Of a DNA stretch of 64,000 bases, positions 9,701 to 19,489 are shown piece after piece. A model generated the notes under the pieces. That model made no database searches, was not told the DNA's origin, and saw nothing but the letters and a program-made list of their open reading frames with translations. A program made the translations under genes and the position numbers. Numbering within the stretch: the stretch's first letter is position 1; every line of letters begins with the position of its first letter. The DNA is from Takakia lepidozioides (lineage: Eukaryota; Streptophyta; Takakiopsida; Takakiales; Takakiaceae): positions 66,032,001 to 66,096,000 of the forward strand of contig CM060733.1 of NCBI GenBank assembly GCA_030704615.1. The letters run 5' to 3'.

Positions 9701-12425
9701 CTCCTGTCTGTACCGAGAATACTGCTGGATCCACCCTGAGGAGAAACTGTCAGGAGATGTTATTTCGTTGCCGATTCGGCCATCATTGTCTAATTTACTG
9801 GCTATGGAATCACACCTCCCACCTTCTTGCATGTAGCTTGAAACTATACTTTCCACTTCAATGTGCGACTTCCAATCGTCGATGGACTCCGCATGGTGCC
9901 TGTGAGCCTTCGTCTGTCGCTATACTGAACCTCGCGCTTGCCAACTTCGTGCGGTGTTCGATGGCTCCGAATTCCTATGCTATAGTTTGCTGTCCTCCGC
10001 AACTTGGGAGAGCCTGGATCCCAAACGAGGGAGGACTTTGCAGAGTGACCGAAACTTACCTTTGTTCTAAATTCAAGCTCAAACCGGGCACAGTTTATTT
10101 GGAAGAAGAAAGGAAGGATGTTCCTGGACAGGTTGACAAGACCATTGTCGTGCTAGATAACGACGGAGGTTGCGGAATCGAATGGCACGTACCCCCATCA
10201 GACACCATCCTGTACCGAGCTGTGGGAATGTCCATTCCCTTTCCGAATCAGTCGCTGCCCACACCATCCACAAAGGAGTCCGGAAACCGACAGGCGGCCA
10301 CTGCCAACAGAGAGGTATGCAACGATAATCATTCCCGACCTGGACCGTCAAGACCCTCCATAGCTTCTCGTGTGGACGTATTCGACATTTCTGACGATGA
10401 AGATGAGTGCATTGAGGTCCCCATGTCCTCCACACGGTCGTTCAAATCCGACATGGACGTCTCTGCAGGTGCTACGCATGTACTCTCGAGCATAACTCCA
10501 ACCGGTCCATTGTGCAGCTCCTACGGCAACATCACCTCGATGGTTCTCGCTCCGAGCTGGCTGCTCTCGACTATGCCAAATTTCCGGTCAGGAGGTAACG
10601 TATCTACCTCCCAAAGTCGATGGCAATGTCATCTTCGAGTTTCCACCTGTCACTTCCTCAAACAAAGCCTCAGGGATGTTAACAAACATGGATCGAAAGC
10701 ATGACGGACACCCCTGGTGTGTGACGAAGACCAGTAGCACGAAAATTGCTGATGGTGTTCGTGTACGATACGTCCTCTGTGCGGGGAAGCTGAGGTGCCT
10801 GAATCCTGCCTGCTTCCACTTTCTTTCCAAAGGAGGGCGGAGAAACGAGACGGATTGGACTGGCACAACGCATCATCCATTCATTGTCTCCAGCCAAGCT
10901 CCTGTGGGTACTTTCAAGTGCGCACATTGCAAAGAACCACCGACGTGCATGTCCATGTGCAGAGCCAAGCAATATTACGTAATCCATTTGCTCCCGGACT
11001 TGACTAGAGCTTGCATACACGTTGGGGTCCACTGCCACCCCTAGGCGAGAGGCAACATGCCTGAGGCTGTGCAGGAAGCACACGACATCATAAAAGAGGA
11101 GGTGAAATTGAGCCCCGGAGCCAAACCAAAGCAGATTCAGCTGAAGGCAGCCCACAAGATTGCTCTTGGCAAAATCATGTCTGAAGATGGTTCAGACCGA
11201 GTGCCCTTGAACGAAGAGGAGATGCTTGACGGTCTTGCACGTTTGCTCTCTTGGCAAAATCATGTCGGTCTTGCACGTTTGTAGTCCGAATGTGTGGAAT
11301 CACATCGTATCTTGCAAGCAGGAGTTCGGCCGGGGGTCGGACATGCACTCAATCCTGGAGGTGAAACGAATGACTGGATATGACTACATCCAAGGTAGCA
11401 GGTTTCCAGGGCAAGGCAGCGAATCCGATCGTTGTTACATTTTTAAAATGTCGACGTGTGGGCCTGGGAGTGGAGTCGACTTGGTCACTCGCATGACAAC
11501 TGGAAAACCTGTCGAATGCTTGGGTGATGTTTGATCACATCAAGCGAATTACAAACCATCAGTGGGTGACTATGGGTGCGCATGTTTATGACTATCACTC
11601 CAAGAGGCTCATGACGATTGCAATCTGCGAGATGAAAGGGGAGGACACACAGTCGGAGATGCATCTGTGGGAGGGCATAAACGAGCAGATGGCAAGGGCG
11701 GGGATTGCCAGAGCCCAATTTCAGGGGATTCATGGCAGACAACGCTCAGGCCAACTGGGCAGCGGTGCGGCGTGTGTATGGTGAGGACCCCAATGTGCCA
11801 ATGGAGGGGAAAAAGAGATCCTGTGGATTCCATTGGATGCAGAGTCTATCCCACTACACTACTAAATTTGTTGCTAGCTCATTCCAGGCTGAACACCGTG
11901 TCCTTTGTACGGCGTGGAAGGATGCACCCACATTTGATGACGCGGAGGTTAAGTTTGCTATCATCGAGGCTTGGTGGAACACATCAGGTGCAGTGGAGAC
12001 AACCAATCTAGGAGCCTTGCACAGCTGGTTGGGGTGGTGGCATTTCCGGTATCGACAGTTCGGACAGTACATGCGGGAAGTATGATGCTGTCATTTTCGT
12101 GCAATTGTCTTTCTATTACGGACCTTTCCATTGGTTCCTCACCATTGTCTGTGTCCTTTAGGAGCGGTGCTTGGATTCCGGACACGAACATGCCGAACAC
12201 GAATATGGCAGAATCAGTGCACTCCTCCTAGTGAGCGTCTTCTGCCGCACATCTGGTGGACGTAGTGACGGCCACAACGGAGGACATCGACAGAGCAATC
12301 ATGCAGCAAACCACGTACTACAAGTTCCTGAGCGGGAAACAATGGGGCTTTGGGCCGGACAGGGAGGAATTGTTGGTGCGAACAGCTTCGAGGTCGAAGA
12401 ATCCACTGAAATGGGCGACAGCATT
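9701..12425 (+). pseudogene. MULE transposase copy A, 5' part (zinc-rich region and DDE core)
   Basis: A broken gene reads across several frames. An N-terminal part (CCPPQLGRAWIPNEGG, KPGTVYLEEERK) is followed by an acidic spacer and a Cys/His-rich DNA-binding-like region (VLCAGKLRCLNPACF, TFKCAHCKEPPTC, HVGVHCHP). Next comes a transposase core: VYDYHSKRLMTIAICEM (first D, near 11590), FMADNAQANWAAV (second D, near 11730), CGFHWMQSL (C..H box) and NMPNTNMAESVHS (E, near 12210). This D-D-C/H-E layout, with the SWIM finger found after 16.5 kb, is that of Mutator-like (MULE) transposases. Frameshifts lie near 10570 and 10905, and a stop at 11042. CACTA-1 splits the gene at 12425. Confidence 0.75.
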
Positions 12426-12857
12426 CACTACAACAGATTGCGGCTTTTACGACTCCCATGGGTGCGCAGTCATGACAGATTTGTGGCAGAAATGCCATTT
12501 GCAGTCGTAAAATGCTTTTGAAGTCATAATGCAGGTCTGGGGAAGGCATATATGCGACTGCATGGCTCCGGACTCTGCGGAACACAGGTCAAACATGTTT
12601 GACCACGAATATTGGCATGGCAGATATGACTACCAGTCACGGTCATGGCTACACTAGAATGACGTGTGTATATTGCTAGAAAGACATATGACTTCATGAC
12701 TCTCACTCTAATGCATTCTGCCAGATCATCACATGGATGAATCACTACATGACTGCACATGTCAACACATGCTTTTCTGGTTATATATATAATATATGAG
12801 TATTTATATTTTGAAAAAACGGAGACTCTGACCACAAGAATCATTTTTTTTTTAAAT

Positions 12858-12893
<36 letters not shown>

Positions 12894-12894
<1 letters not shown>

Positions 12895-13099
12895 ACATCG
12901 GCTGGGAAGTGCACAGTGTGTCGCCCTGGTGGTTTGGGGTTCAAACCCGCTGCCTTATCCCGTGTGTGGGATTGTTCGTGACAGTATGTCTGGGCGTTGA
13001 TCGTCCTGTACATCTTATGGCCCATAAATGAAGGCGGGTGAATTTCCCCCCTCCTCAAGGACCTGTGGTTTCCTTTAAGAAAAGAAAAAAAAAAAAAAA
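12894..13099 (+). mobile_element. tRNA-derived SINE-like insertion
   Basis: About 200 bp lie between an A-run (12861-12893) and an A-rich tail (13077-13099). It holds a good RNA polymerase III B box (GGGTTCAAACCC, 12937-12950) and ends CCTGTGGTTTCCTTTAAG before the tail. An A-box-like GTGCACAGTGTGTCG lies about 30 bp upstream of the B box. This is the plan of a tRNA-derived SINE. I could not assign the parent tRNA or define target duplications. Confidence 0.5.
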
Positions 13100-13419
13100 T
13101 CAAAGAGGGGCTTTAAGGGTTTACAAAAAGGTTAAAAAACTTAAAAAGTTGCCCATCACGGTAGCGTGAACAGACTTAGAGCGAGCGGGAGGGAGAGAGA
13201 GAGAGGGTTGGGACTTAGAGCGAGCGAGCGGGAGAGAGGGCAAACATGCATGGGAGGCCCGCAGTTGGATCAACCTTCGCATTTGGAGCAAGCAACCCTA
13301 GAAACGCTACGGTATGTGTGCGAGGAGGTTTCGGCTGGGAGCCCGCCGTTCTTGGGAGAGTCAGCTTCGTCTTAGCAGGCCGTGTTTCAATCTCTACCCG
13401 CTCGGCCCTGATTTTACAG

Positions 13420-15525
13420 CATGGAGCAGAGCTGGCATGAGTTTCTAAAAGATCCTTCACGATGGTGGGACAACCGCAATCGCAAGGTGTGGCTTTTTCT
13501 TAATGTACGATGTGAAGAAGTTTGTCCATCCTGCAAATGTGGGTTGTTGGCTCCTGTTAGTACCATGATTTGGTATTCTTCCTGATGTTTACAAGGTTCT
13601 TGGGAGAGTTAGCTTGGTCTTAGCAGGCCGTGTTTCAATCTCTGCCCACGCAGCTGCACCGTGGTGGTTCTCACTGACCAATCCAACATTACCTGACTAC
13701 AGAAACAAGCAGCACACTGAAGAGGTCCTCTTGGGTTCATGGTCAGTCAAATCCTCCATGGGCCATGACACAAGGTCGAGGACAATGTGGTGAGGGCACC
13801 TTCTTCTTCGACCTATTTCAGCCTGTTTTGCCCTCTCATCAGACTCGGCCCTTCATTTGCAGCACGGAGCAGAGTTGGCATGAGATTTTTAAATATCCTT
13901 CACGATGGTGCGACAACCGCAATGGCAAGGTGTGGCTTTTCCTTAATGTACGATGTGAAGAAGTTTGTCCATCCTGCAAATGTGGGCTGTTGGCTCCTGT
14001 TAGTACCATGATTTGGTATTCTTCCTGATGTTTCAAGGTTCTTGGGAGAGTCAGCTTGGTCTTAGCAGGCCGTGTTTCAATCTCTGTCTGCTCATCTGCA
14101 CCGTGCTGGTTCTCACAGACCAATCCAACATTACCTGACTACAAGACACAAGCAGCACACACAAGAGGTCCTTTTGGGTTGATGGTCGGTCAAATCCTCT
14201 ATGGGTTCTTCTTCGACCTATTTCAGCCTGTTTTGCCCTCTCATCAGACTCGGCCTTGAGATGCATATTGAATTATGTAAGTTAGCTTGTTGCTCATTGA
14301 TAAGTAGGGTTGGGGGTGTTTGCTGGAATGATTGTTGTATGCATGATTTTGTGCAGAGGCATAGATAGCTGAAGGAGCAGGGATAGAGTGTGGAAGAGGG
14401 CCAGATTTCAAGCTCCAGATTATCTATGATTCCCTGTGGAAGGATAGATACAAGAAATGCCAAGGTTGCAGGGTGCAACTACAAGGATACATGGTTGTTT
14501 TGATAATATGGCTGAATGAGATGTGGTACCAGCCTAGCCATAATTGCACTTACCTAGAGTAGGCAATGAGTGAAGACGGGGTTTGTGATGTTGATCGTCC
14601 AAGCTGGAATTAAACAAATGTTGTTCTGAACTATGCCCTTGTGGACTTGTATGCCAAATTGGGGTGCATGGAGGATGATGATCCCAGGATATGCACAACA
14701 GCGGACGGGATGGAGGCCCTTTGGAGAGGTCTATGAGCAAGTGGTGTGGGAAGGGATACTGCAGCGCAACCACATCGCGTTTGTTACATTTGCAACATGT
14801 GTGCAAGCCTGGCAGCCCTGCAAAATAGCAAAGAGGTTCGTGGTGGAATTGTACTAGATGTCGATCTGAACTTTGACATGATGCCAATGTGACAACAGGA
14901 AAGTATCCAGAAATAGGTCACAGAGACGAGGAGAAGTTGTGGAATGGTGGGACAACCGAGGGAAAAAGGTTAATGCCTGTTAGATTATAGAGGGCAGACG
15001 CAATTCAGCATAGGAACTAGTGTGATAAGCTGAGTTGGGTGTTTCTAGAACAAATGTATGTCATTATCAGCTGCAAGGCAAGGAAGTATGCATGATTTGT
15101 GCAGAAGCAGTGATAGCTGAAAGAGCAGGGATAGAGTATGGGTCCAGATTCATCCAAGAGGGCCAGATTTCAAGCACATGATTACCTATGATTACCTGTG
15201 GATTTAGCTATAAGAAACCTGCATGGGTAGATGGTGAACTGGAAGCCGCAGGAGTAGCGGCACAATTGATAAAATCAAGCACTGCTAATAAAGGCACCTT
15301 CTTCAACACATTTCACCCTGTTTTTCCCTCTTATCAGAACCGGCCCTAATTTCAATGTCTGCAAGTTAGCTGGTCGAGTGAATCTAGTTTGGAGTGACTT
15401 TGACATGATATTGCCAATGTGACAACAGGAAAGTATCGAAAAACAGTTAACGGAGATGAGGGGAAGCTGTGGAATGAATACTTTTCTGACCCCAGTCAAT
15501 GGTGGGACAACCGAGGCAAAAAGGT
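13420..15525 (+). pseudogene. Captured WWDNR exons (OSB-like) repeated inside CACTA-1
   Basis: The same short exon occurs near 13422-13520 (SWHEFLKDPSRWWDNR), 13863-13960 (SWHEIFKYPSRWCDNR), 14930-14972 (EWWDNRGKKV) and 15465-15525 (KLWNEYFSDPSQWWDNRGKK). In the last, a donor-like GTAAATG follows. The first two lie in a direct repeat offset by 441 bp that runs on into CPSCKCGLLAPVSTMIW. The W..FF.DPS.WWDNR pattern resembles the conserved motif of plant organellar single-stranded-DNA-binding (OSB) proteins. I recall that family from general knowledge, so the link is tentative. No open gene remains. Confidence 0.4.
14600..14880 (+). pseudogene. PPR fragment in CACTA-1
   Basis: Broken frames give LYAKLGCMEDD, HIAFVTFATC and SLAALQNSKEVRGGIV, matching one P-L-S stretch of the PPR genes elsewhere in the window (MYAKCGCIEDA..., HITFVCICNACASLAALEKGKEVHGDIV). 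It is a decayed fragment with no start or splice context. It shows that CACTA-1 and CACTA-2 share cargo. Confidence 0.55.
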
Positions 15526-15529
15526 AAAT

Positions 15530-16425
15530 GCCTGTTGGATTACAGAGAGTAACAGATGCAATTGAGAATAGGAACTAGTGTGGTAAGTTGAGTTGGGTGT
15601 TTGCTGGAACAAATGTAGGCTGTCATTGTCAGCTGCTAACAGCAATGCAAGGATATATGCATGATCTATGCAGAGGCATGGATAGCTGAAGGAGCAGGGA
15701 TAGAGTGTGGGTCCAGATCATCCAAGAAAGCCGGATTTCAAGCTCCAGATTACCTATGATTCCCTGTGGAAGGATAGCTACAAGAAACCTGCATGGGTAG
15801 ATGGTCATGGGTAGATGGTAGATAGTTTGGAGTGACTTTGATATGATACTGCCAAAGTGACAATAAAAAAGTATCCATAAACAGGTAACAGTAGCAGATG
15901 CAATTCAGCACAGGCACTAAGGCAAACTCTCCTTCCCCGCAAGGGTGTGTTTTGGTATCTGAGCGAATAAATATTTTATCTAAGAATATAATTTCAAAAA
16001 TTCGTTATTTAATAATGTGCCACTGTCCCATGTTGGTCAGTAATAATAATTATAATAACAAATAATTATAATAATTATTTTAGTAATTATAATAACAATA
16101 AAGTAAATCTACAACCCCCAACAGCGACGCGTGTCAATTGACATGAGGAACCACGTGTCAAAATCACGATGCGACACATGCTGACGTCTGATTCCCTCCT
16201 CTGCAATCGGATGGCATCGCAGTCTGACAAGTGGCGTGTTCTGTAGAGAGCACGTGTCTCTATTACACAGCGGCTGACATGGACCCGTTCAGTCATTCAG
16301 TAATGCCAGCGTGTATGACTACCCCCACAGCTGCTCTAGCGCCACGTGACAGCCAGCCTGGAGAGTCATATCTGCCATGTCACAACTGACTAGGTCTTTA
16401 CGTCTGTAGAGTCAGGAAGTCGTAA
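15530..16425. other. CACTA-1 right internal region, no gene
   Basis: This is non-coding. Around 15915-16110 an AT-rich tract (TAATAATAATTATAATAAC and similar) follows the words AGGCAAACTCTCCTTCC and GTGTGTTTTGGTATCTGAG. The same words occur in reverse at 45780-45820 and 50730-50770, so this block is shared between CACTA-1 and the CACTA-2 family. Nothing else is seen. Confidence 0.6.
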
Positions 16426-16490
16426 ATGGCTTCCATGACTGCATTTGCAGTCATAACACAGAGACGTAAAAGCCGCAATTTGTTGTAGTG

Positions 16491-17659
16491 ATTGCGAGAG
16501 AAGATCAAAGGGACGCCTCTGCACCGCAGAGGTGAGCACCTAGAGGGGGACGTCCGTACTCGCCCTGTGAGGCGGAGGATTGAAGAGGAACCCGGGTGCG
16601 AAGAGGATTCCTGGAGATCCGACAGGAACATTCGGACAGCACCTCGAGGGCCCGTCATGTTGCCGCACAATGTGTCTTCCAGCAGTGGAAGCCCAAGAAA
16701 TTCCAGATCGCCATCGCCTTCAAGCGGGGATTCCGTGCGAGAAATTCCCACCGCTCGCTTGCCCCAGATTCCGCCCCCTATTATGCAGTATGGCCAAGCC
16801 ATTGTGGAGACGACTGTGTCTGCGTCACAGTGGAGAATTGCTCGCACAAAGCCGTCGTTTCGAGGCAGGTGTTCCGCAATTCGAGTGGATACACGACAAT
16901 GTTGTTTAGAGATAATAAGGAGGAATCCAGATGGTGCTGTCCCTGCTCCTACTTTTACAGGAAGATTTGTCCATGCAAAGTTTGCGGAGGCGACAACCAC
17001 CCAGTTATGGTTCTGCAGGCACGACATTATGACTTGCGTGTATGGAAAGCCCAAGTACAGCATACAAACAATGCCAGAGGCTCCCCGGTGTGGCCGGTGG
17101 AACCAGGCTGCGATCTGAGTCAGGTTGAGGCCGACGCCCTTATCGCCGCAGGATTTTGGATGGTGCAGCACACTGACGTCCCCAGACAACCATTTCCGCT
17201 TCCACAGCCTCCACCACCGACCCTTGTGAGAGTAAGAACAATGGGACCCGACAGCTCTAAGCATCCTACACACCGTTGGGGGAAACCGAAGAGGCGGCGA
17301 CCTCCCTCAAAAGTGAACGAGACAAGGATGGGGAATGCACTTCGGATGAACTGTACAATCCAGAGTTCGACAGAAGTGCCCCCACCAGGCTTCGGGCGTG
17401 TGTATCAGATGGCCACGGCAGGGCTCAGCTGTTCGCAATGAGGTGTACACCATCACCATTTCAGAATTACCCACCTGCAATTGCACCGACTTTCAGATCA
17501 TGGCGAACAAAGGGCATCATACTGCCTTGCAAGCATCTGTACTACGTGTACCTAAAGAGACTCCGGTGTAATTCCACAACTCATCACTTCATACATGCAC
17601 CAGGGTTGAGCCCCCAAGAGGTGCACACTCTTCTGAATATGGATCCAGGGGACCAGTGA
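16491..17659 (+). pseudogene. MULE transposase copy A, 3' part with SWIM zinc finger
   Basis: This is the continuation of copy A after CACTA-1, in shifting frames. A serine/proline-rich stretch (16500-16750) is followed by RKICPCKVCGGDNHPV and then a SWIM-type finger: TCNCTDFQIMANKG, one base out of frame with ILPCKHLYYVYLKR (C-x-C ... C-x-H, 17476-17539). A G-run (GGG for GG) near 17509 explains the shift. SWIM fingers are standard in MULE/FAR1-type transposases. The gene ends with LLNMDPGDQ and a TGA at 17657-17659. It is the only copy in the window that keeps the 3' end. Confidence 0.75.
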
Positions 17660-17754
17660 CCTTGGCTTGCGGTCCCAACACAATGGTACGCCCATCCTTT
17701 TCGGATAGTAGAACTGTACTGTGCAAGTAGCTCTGACTCTGGCCACAGAAAGGT

Positions 17755-18028
17755 CCGACTTATGTCTTGCCTACCAGTAATCTGTTTTGCTCGAACTAAG
17801 ATAATACTATGTCATTCACTCGTGTTTCCACGTGCATGTATTTTTGTGTGTTGGAGGGTTCCTGTTTTTCTGCTCTCCCAAACTTTGCTTTCCTCATTCG
17901 ACCCCCGGCAAGGAAATGCGGCGCCGCATTTCCAAGTAACGTCGTAGGTACTGGTAGATGTGGCATTCACCAACACCGAACTGCCCAGAAATTTCGCACG
18001 TGCGAACCCTAATGCGGCACCGCATTTC
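17755..18028. repeat. 274-bp segment duplicated (inverted) into the G2 leader, with two palindromes
   Basis: It follows the MULE A stop by about 100 bp and contains palindromes at 17912-17932 and 18010-18028. The same segment lies inverted at 27962-28245 inside the leader of retrotransposon G2, nearly identical throughout. One end coincides with a palindrome in both places. It may be a small non-autonomous element or the MULE 3' terminus; no terminal inverted repeats were found. Confidence 0.75.
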
Positions 18029-18429
18029 CTAGTTCACTTGCAAAACTTTCCCGCCGAATACTGGAAGATGACATAATTGTGCAGACTCTATTGGTTCAGT
18101 CACGGCAAAAGGGTCAGCTTCATTCCAATGTTAAGGCATGTAAAACCGCGGAATACTCTATACAGGCCAGTATGCGACGTCCTTTTGCCGTGGTATACTG
18201 GATTTCTCGTTGCACGGTCACTCATTTCCATGAGCGGAGTTGTTACTGACGACATATCTTCGCCGCATTACAGGATCCGTAACTTCCAAAAACGGCAAGG
18301 TCAAATAAAAAATTATTATTTTAATACTTGTTTAATCTGCCGCATTTCCAAATTTGGAGGAGTCCGCTCATGAAATCCGCGTGTCTTAGACTTCGGCTCA
18401 CCGCTCATGCGGCTCATGCGGCTCATGGC
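18029..18429. other. No gene recognised
   Basis: There is no open frame with homology to anything else here. Near 18400-18440 a short run of CGGCTCATG/GGCTCATG words repeats five to six times. Otherwise nothing is seen. Confidence 0.5.
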
Positions 18430-19122
18430 TCATGGCTCATGGTTTCTGCTCATGAAATAGTAAACCTCCTCCATCCCGCACCCATGCTGTGCATATCTTG
18501 CAATCATTGCACTCCAAGACACCACATTTCGTTCAGCCATTAGGTCGAACACTCCCTTTGCATCCTCAATGCACCCACATTTAGCATACATGTCCACCAG
18601 GGTACTATTCAGAATGACATCTGGTACAATTCCAGCTTTGACAATGTCTGCATGGACTTCCTTGCCCTTATCCAGCACTGCCAGGCTCGCACACACCTTG
18701 CAAACCTAACCTGGGGTGATCTGGTCGGGCTTCACCTCTTCCCTCATCATTTGCTCATAGTTCTCCAAAGCCTCCATCCCACGCCCCTGCTATGCATAAG
18801 CTGTGATCATCGCAGTCCAAGACACCACATCTTGTTCGGCCATATTGTCCAACACTCCCTTTGCATCCTCGATGCTCCCACATTTTGCATACATGTTCAT
18901 CAGAACAGTGTCCAGAACAACACCTGGTACGATTCCAGCTTCGACAATGACAGCATGGACCTCTTTACCCTTTTGCAGGGCTGCCAGGATCACACACGCA
19001 TTGCAAACACAGTACATGAAGGAAGGGAAGAAGAAGGAGATGGAGGGCGCGTTCGCCGAGCAGGAGTGACTTGAAAATCTCGCTAAGTCCTTGGCCCCCT
19101 CAGTGCGACTTACGGAGCACAC
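18430..19122 (-). pseudogene. PPR gene fragment
   Basis: The minus strand gives CNACVILAALQKGKEVH, VLMNMYAKCGSIEDAKG and MAEQDVVSWTAMITAYA, then a TAG stop. It resumes in frame with CASLAVLDKGKEVH, LVDMYAKCGCIEDAKG and ERNVVSWSAMIARYAQ. These are two rounds of plant P-L-S pentatricopeptide modules. Such proteins normally bind organellar RNA, but this piece has no start, targeting signal or C-terminal E/DYW domain. It lies next to a decayed CACTA end (19125-19489) and is probably that element's cargo. Confidence 0.75.
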
Positions 19123-19124
19123 GA

Positions 19125-19489
19125 CCCGAGCTCCTTATCAATTGTCCCGCTCGCAATTCGACGCGTGTCATTGTAATTTCAAAATAGTGCCATATGTTAC
19201 AATTGAAAAAAATGTCCCCGGGGGGTCCAACCCGCAGTCGTCAACACGACTGCAAATTTCATTAATATAATTTGTTTTTTCCCGATTTTTGAAAATTAGC
19301 CTATAAATCGGCGTGAAACCTGGAGTTCACTTCTGCAACTTGTATACTCCATCATTTATGCCAGCGTGGCATAAAAACGACTGCGACGACTGGCGAGTCA
19401 TCATTCACAACCTGGAGTCCCACGCACAGTCATTTCGGACAGAATTGCAACCGCGAGTCGGGTGCGAAAAGCATCTATTCCTTGTAGTT
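19125..19489. mobile_element. Decayed CACTA terminus truncating MULE copy B
   Basis: Read from 19489 leftwards, the sequence starts AACTACAAGGAATAGATG, then GCTTTTCGCACCCGACT. This parallels the CACTA-1 end (CACTACAACA..., GCGGCTTTTACGACT) with the first C changed to A. Repeated GACTCGC and CGACTGC words follow, as in CACTA subterminal regions. MULE B coding sequence stops exactly here. The other end was not found. Confidence 0.5.

Larger units (their letters stand above)
12426..16490 (+). mobile_element. CACTA-1: complete non-autonomous CACTA element with ATT target duplication
   Basis: The left end begins CACTACAACAGATTGCGG at 12426 and the right end is its inverse (CAATTTGTTGTAGTG, to 16490), with one mismatch in about 26 bases. 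ATT flanks both sides (12423-12425 and 16491-16493). MULE copy B, which lacks the element, reads straight through the same point near 19496-19505 (GCATTGCGAGAG). The 4065-bp element has no transposase. It contains a SINE-like unit, repeated WWDNR exons and PPR remnants. Subterminal ATGACT and GCAGTCGTAA words are typical of CACTA ends. Confidence 0.93.
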
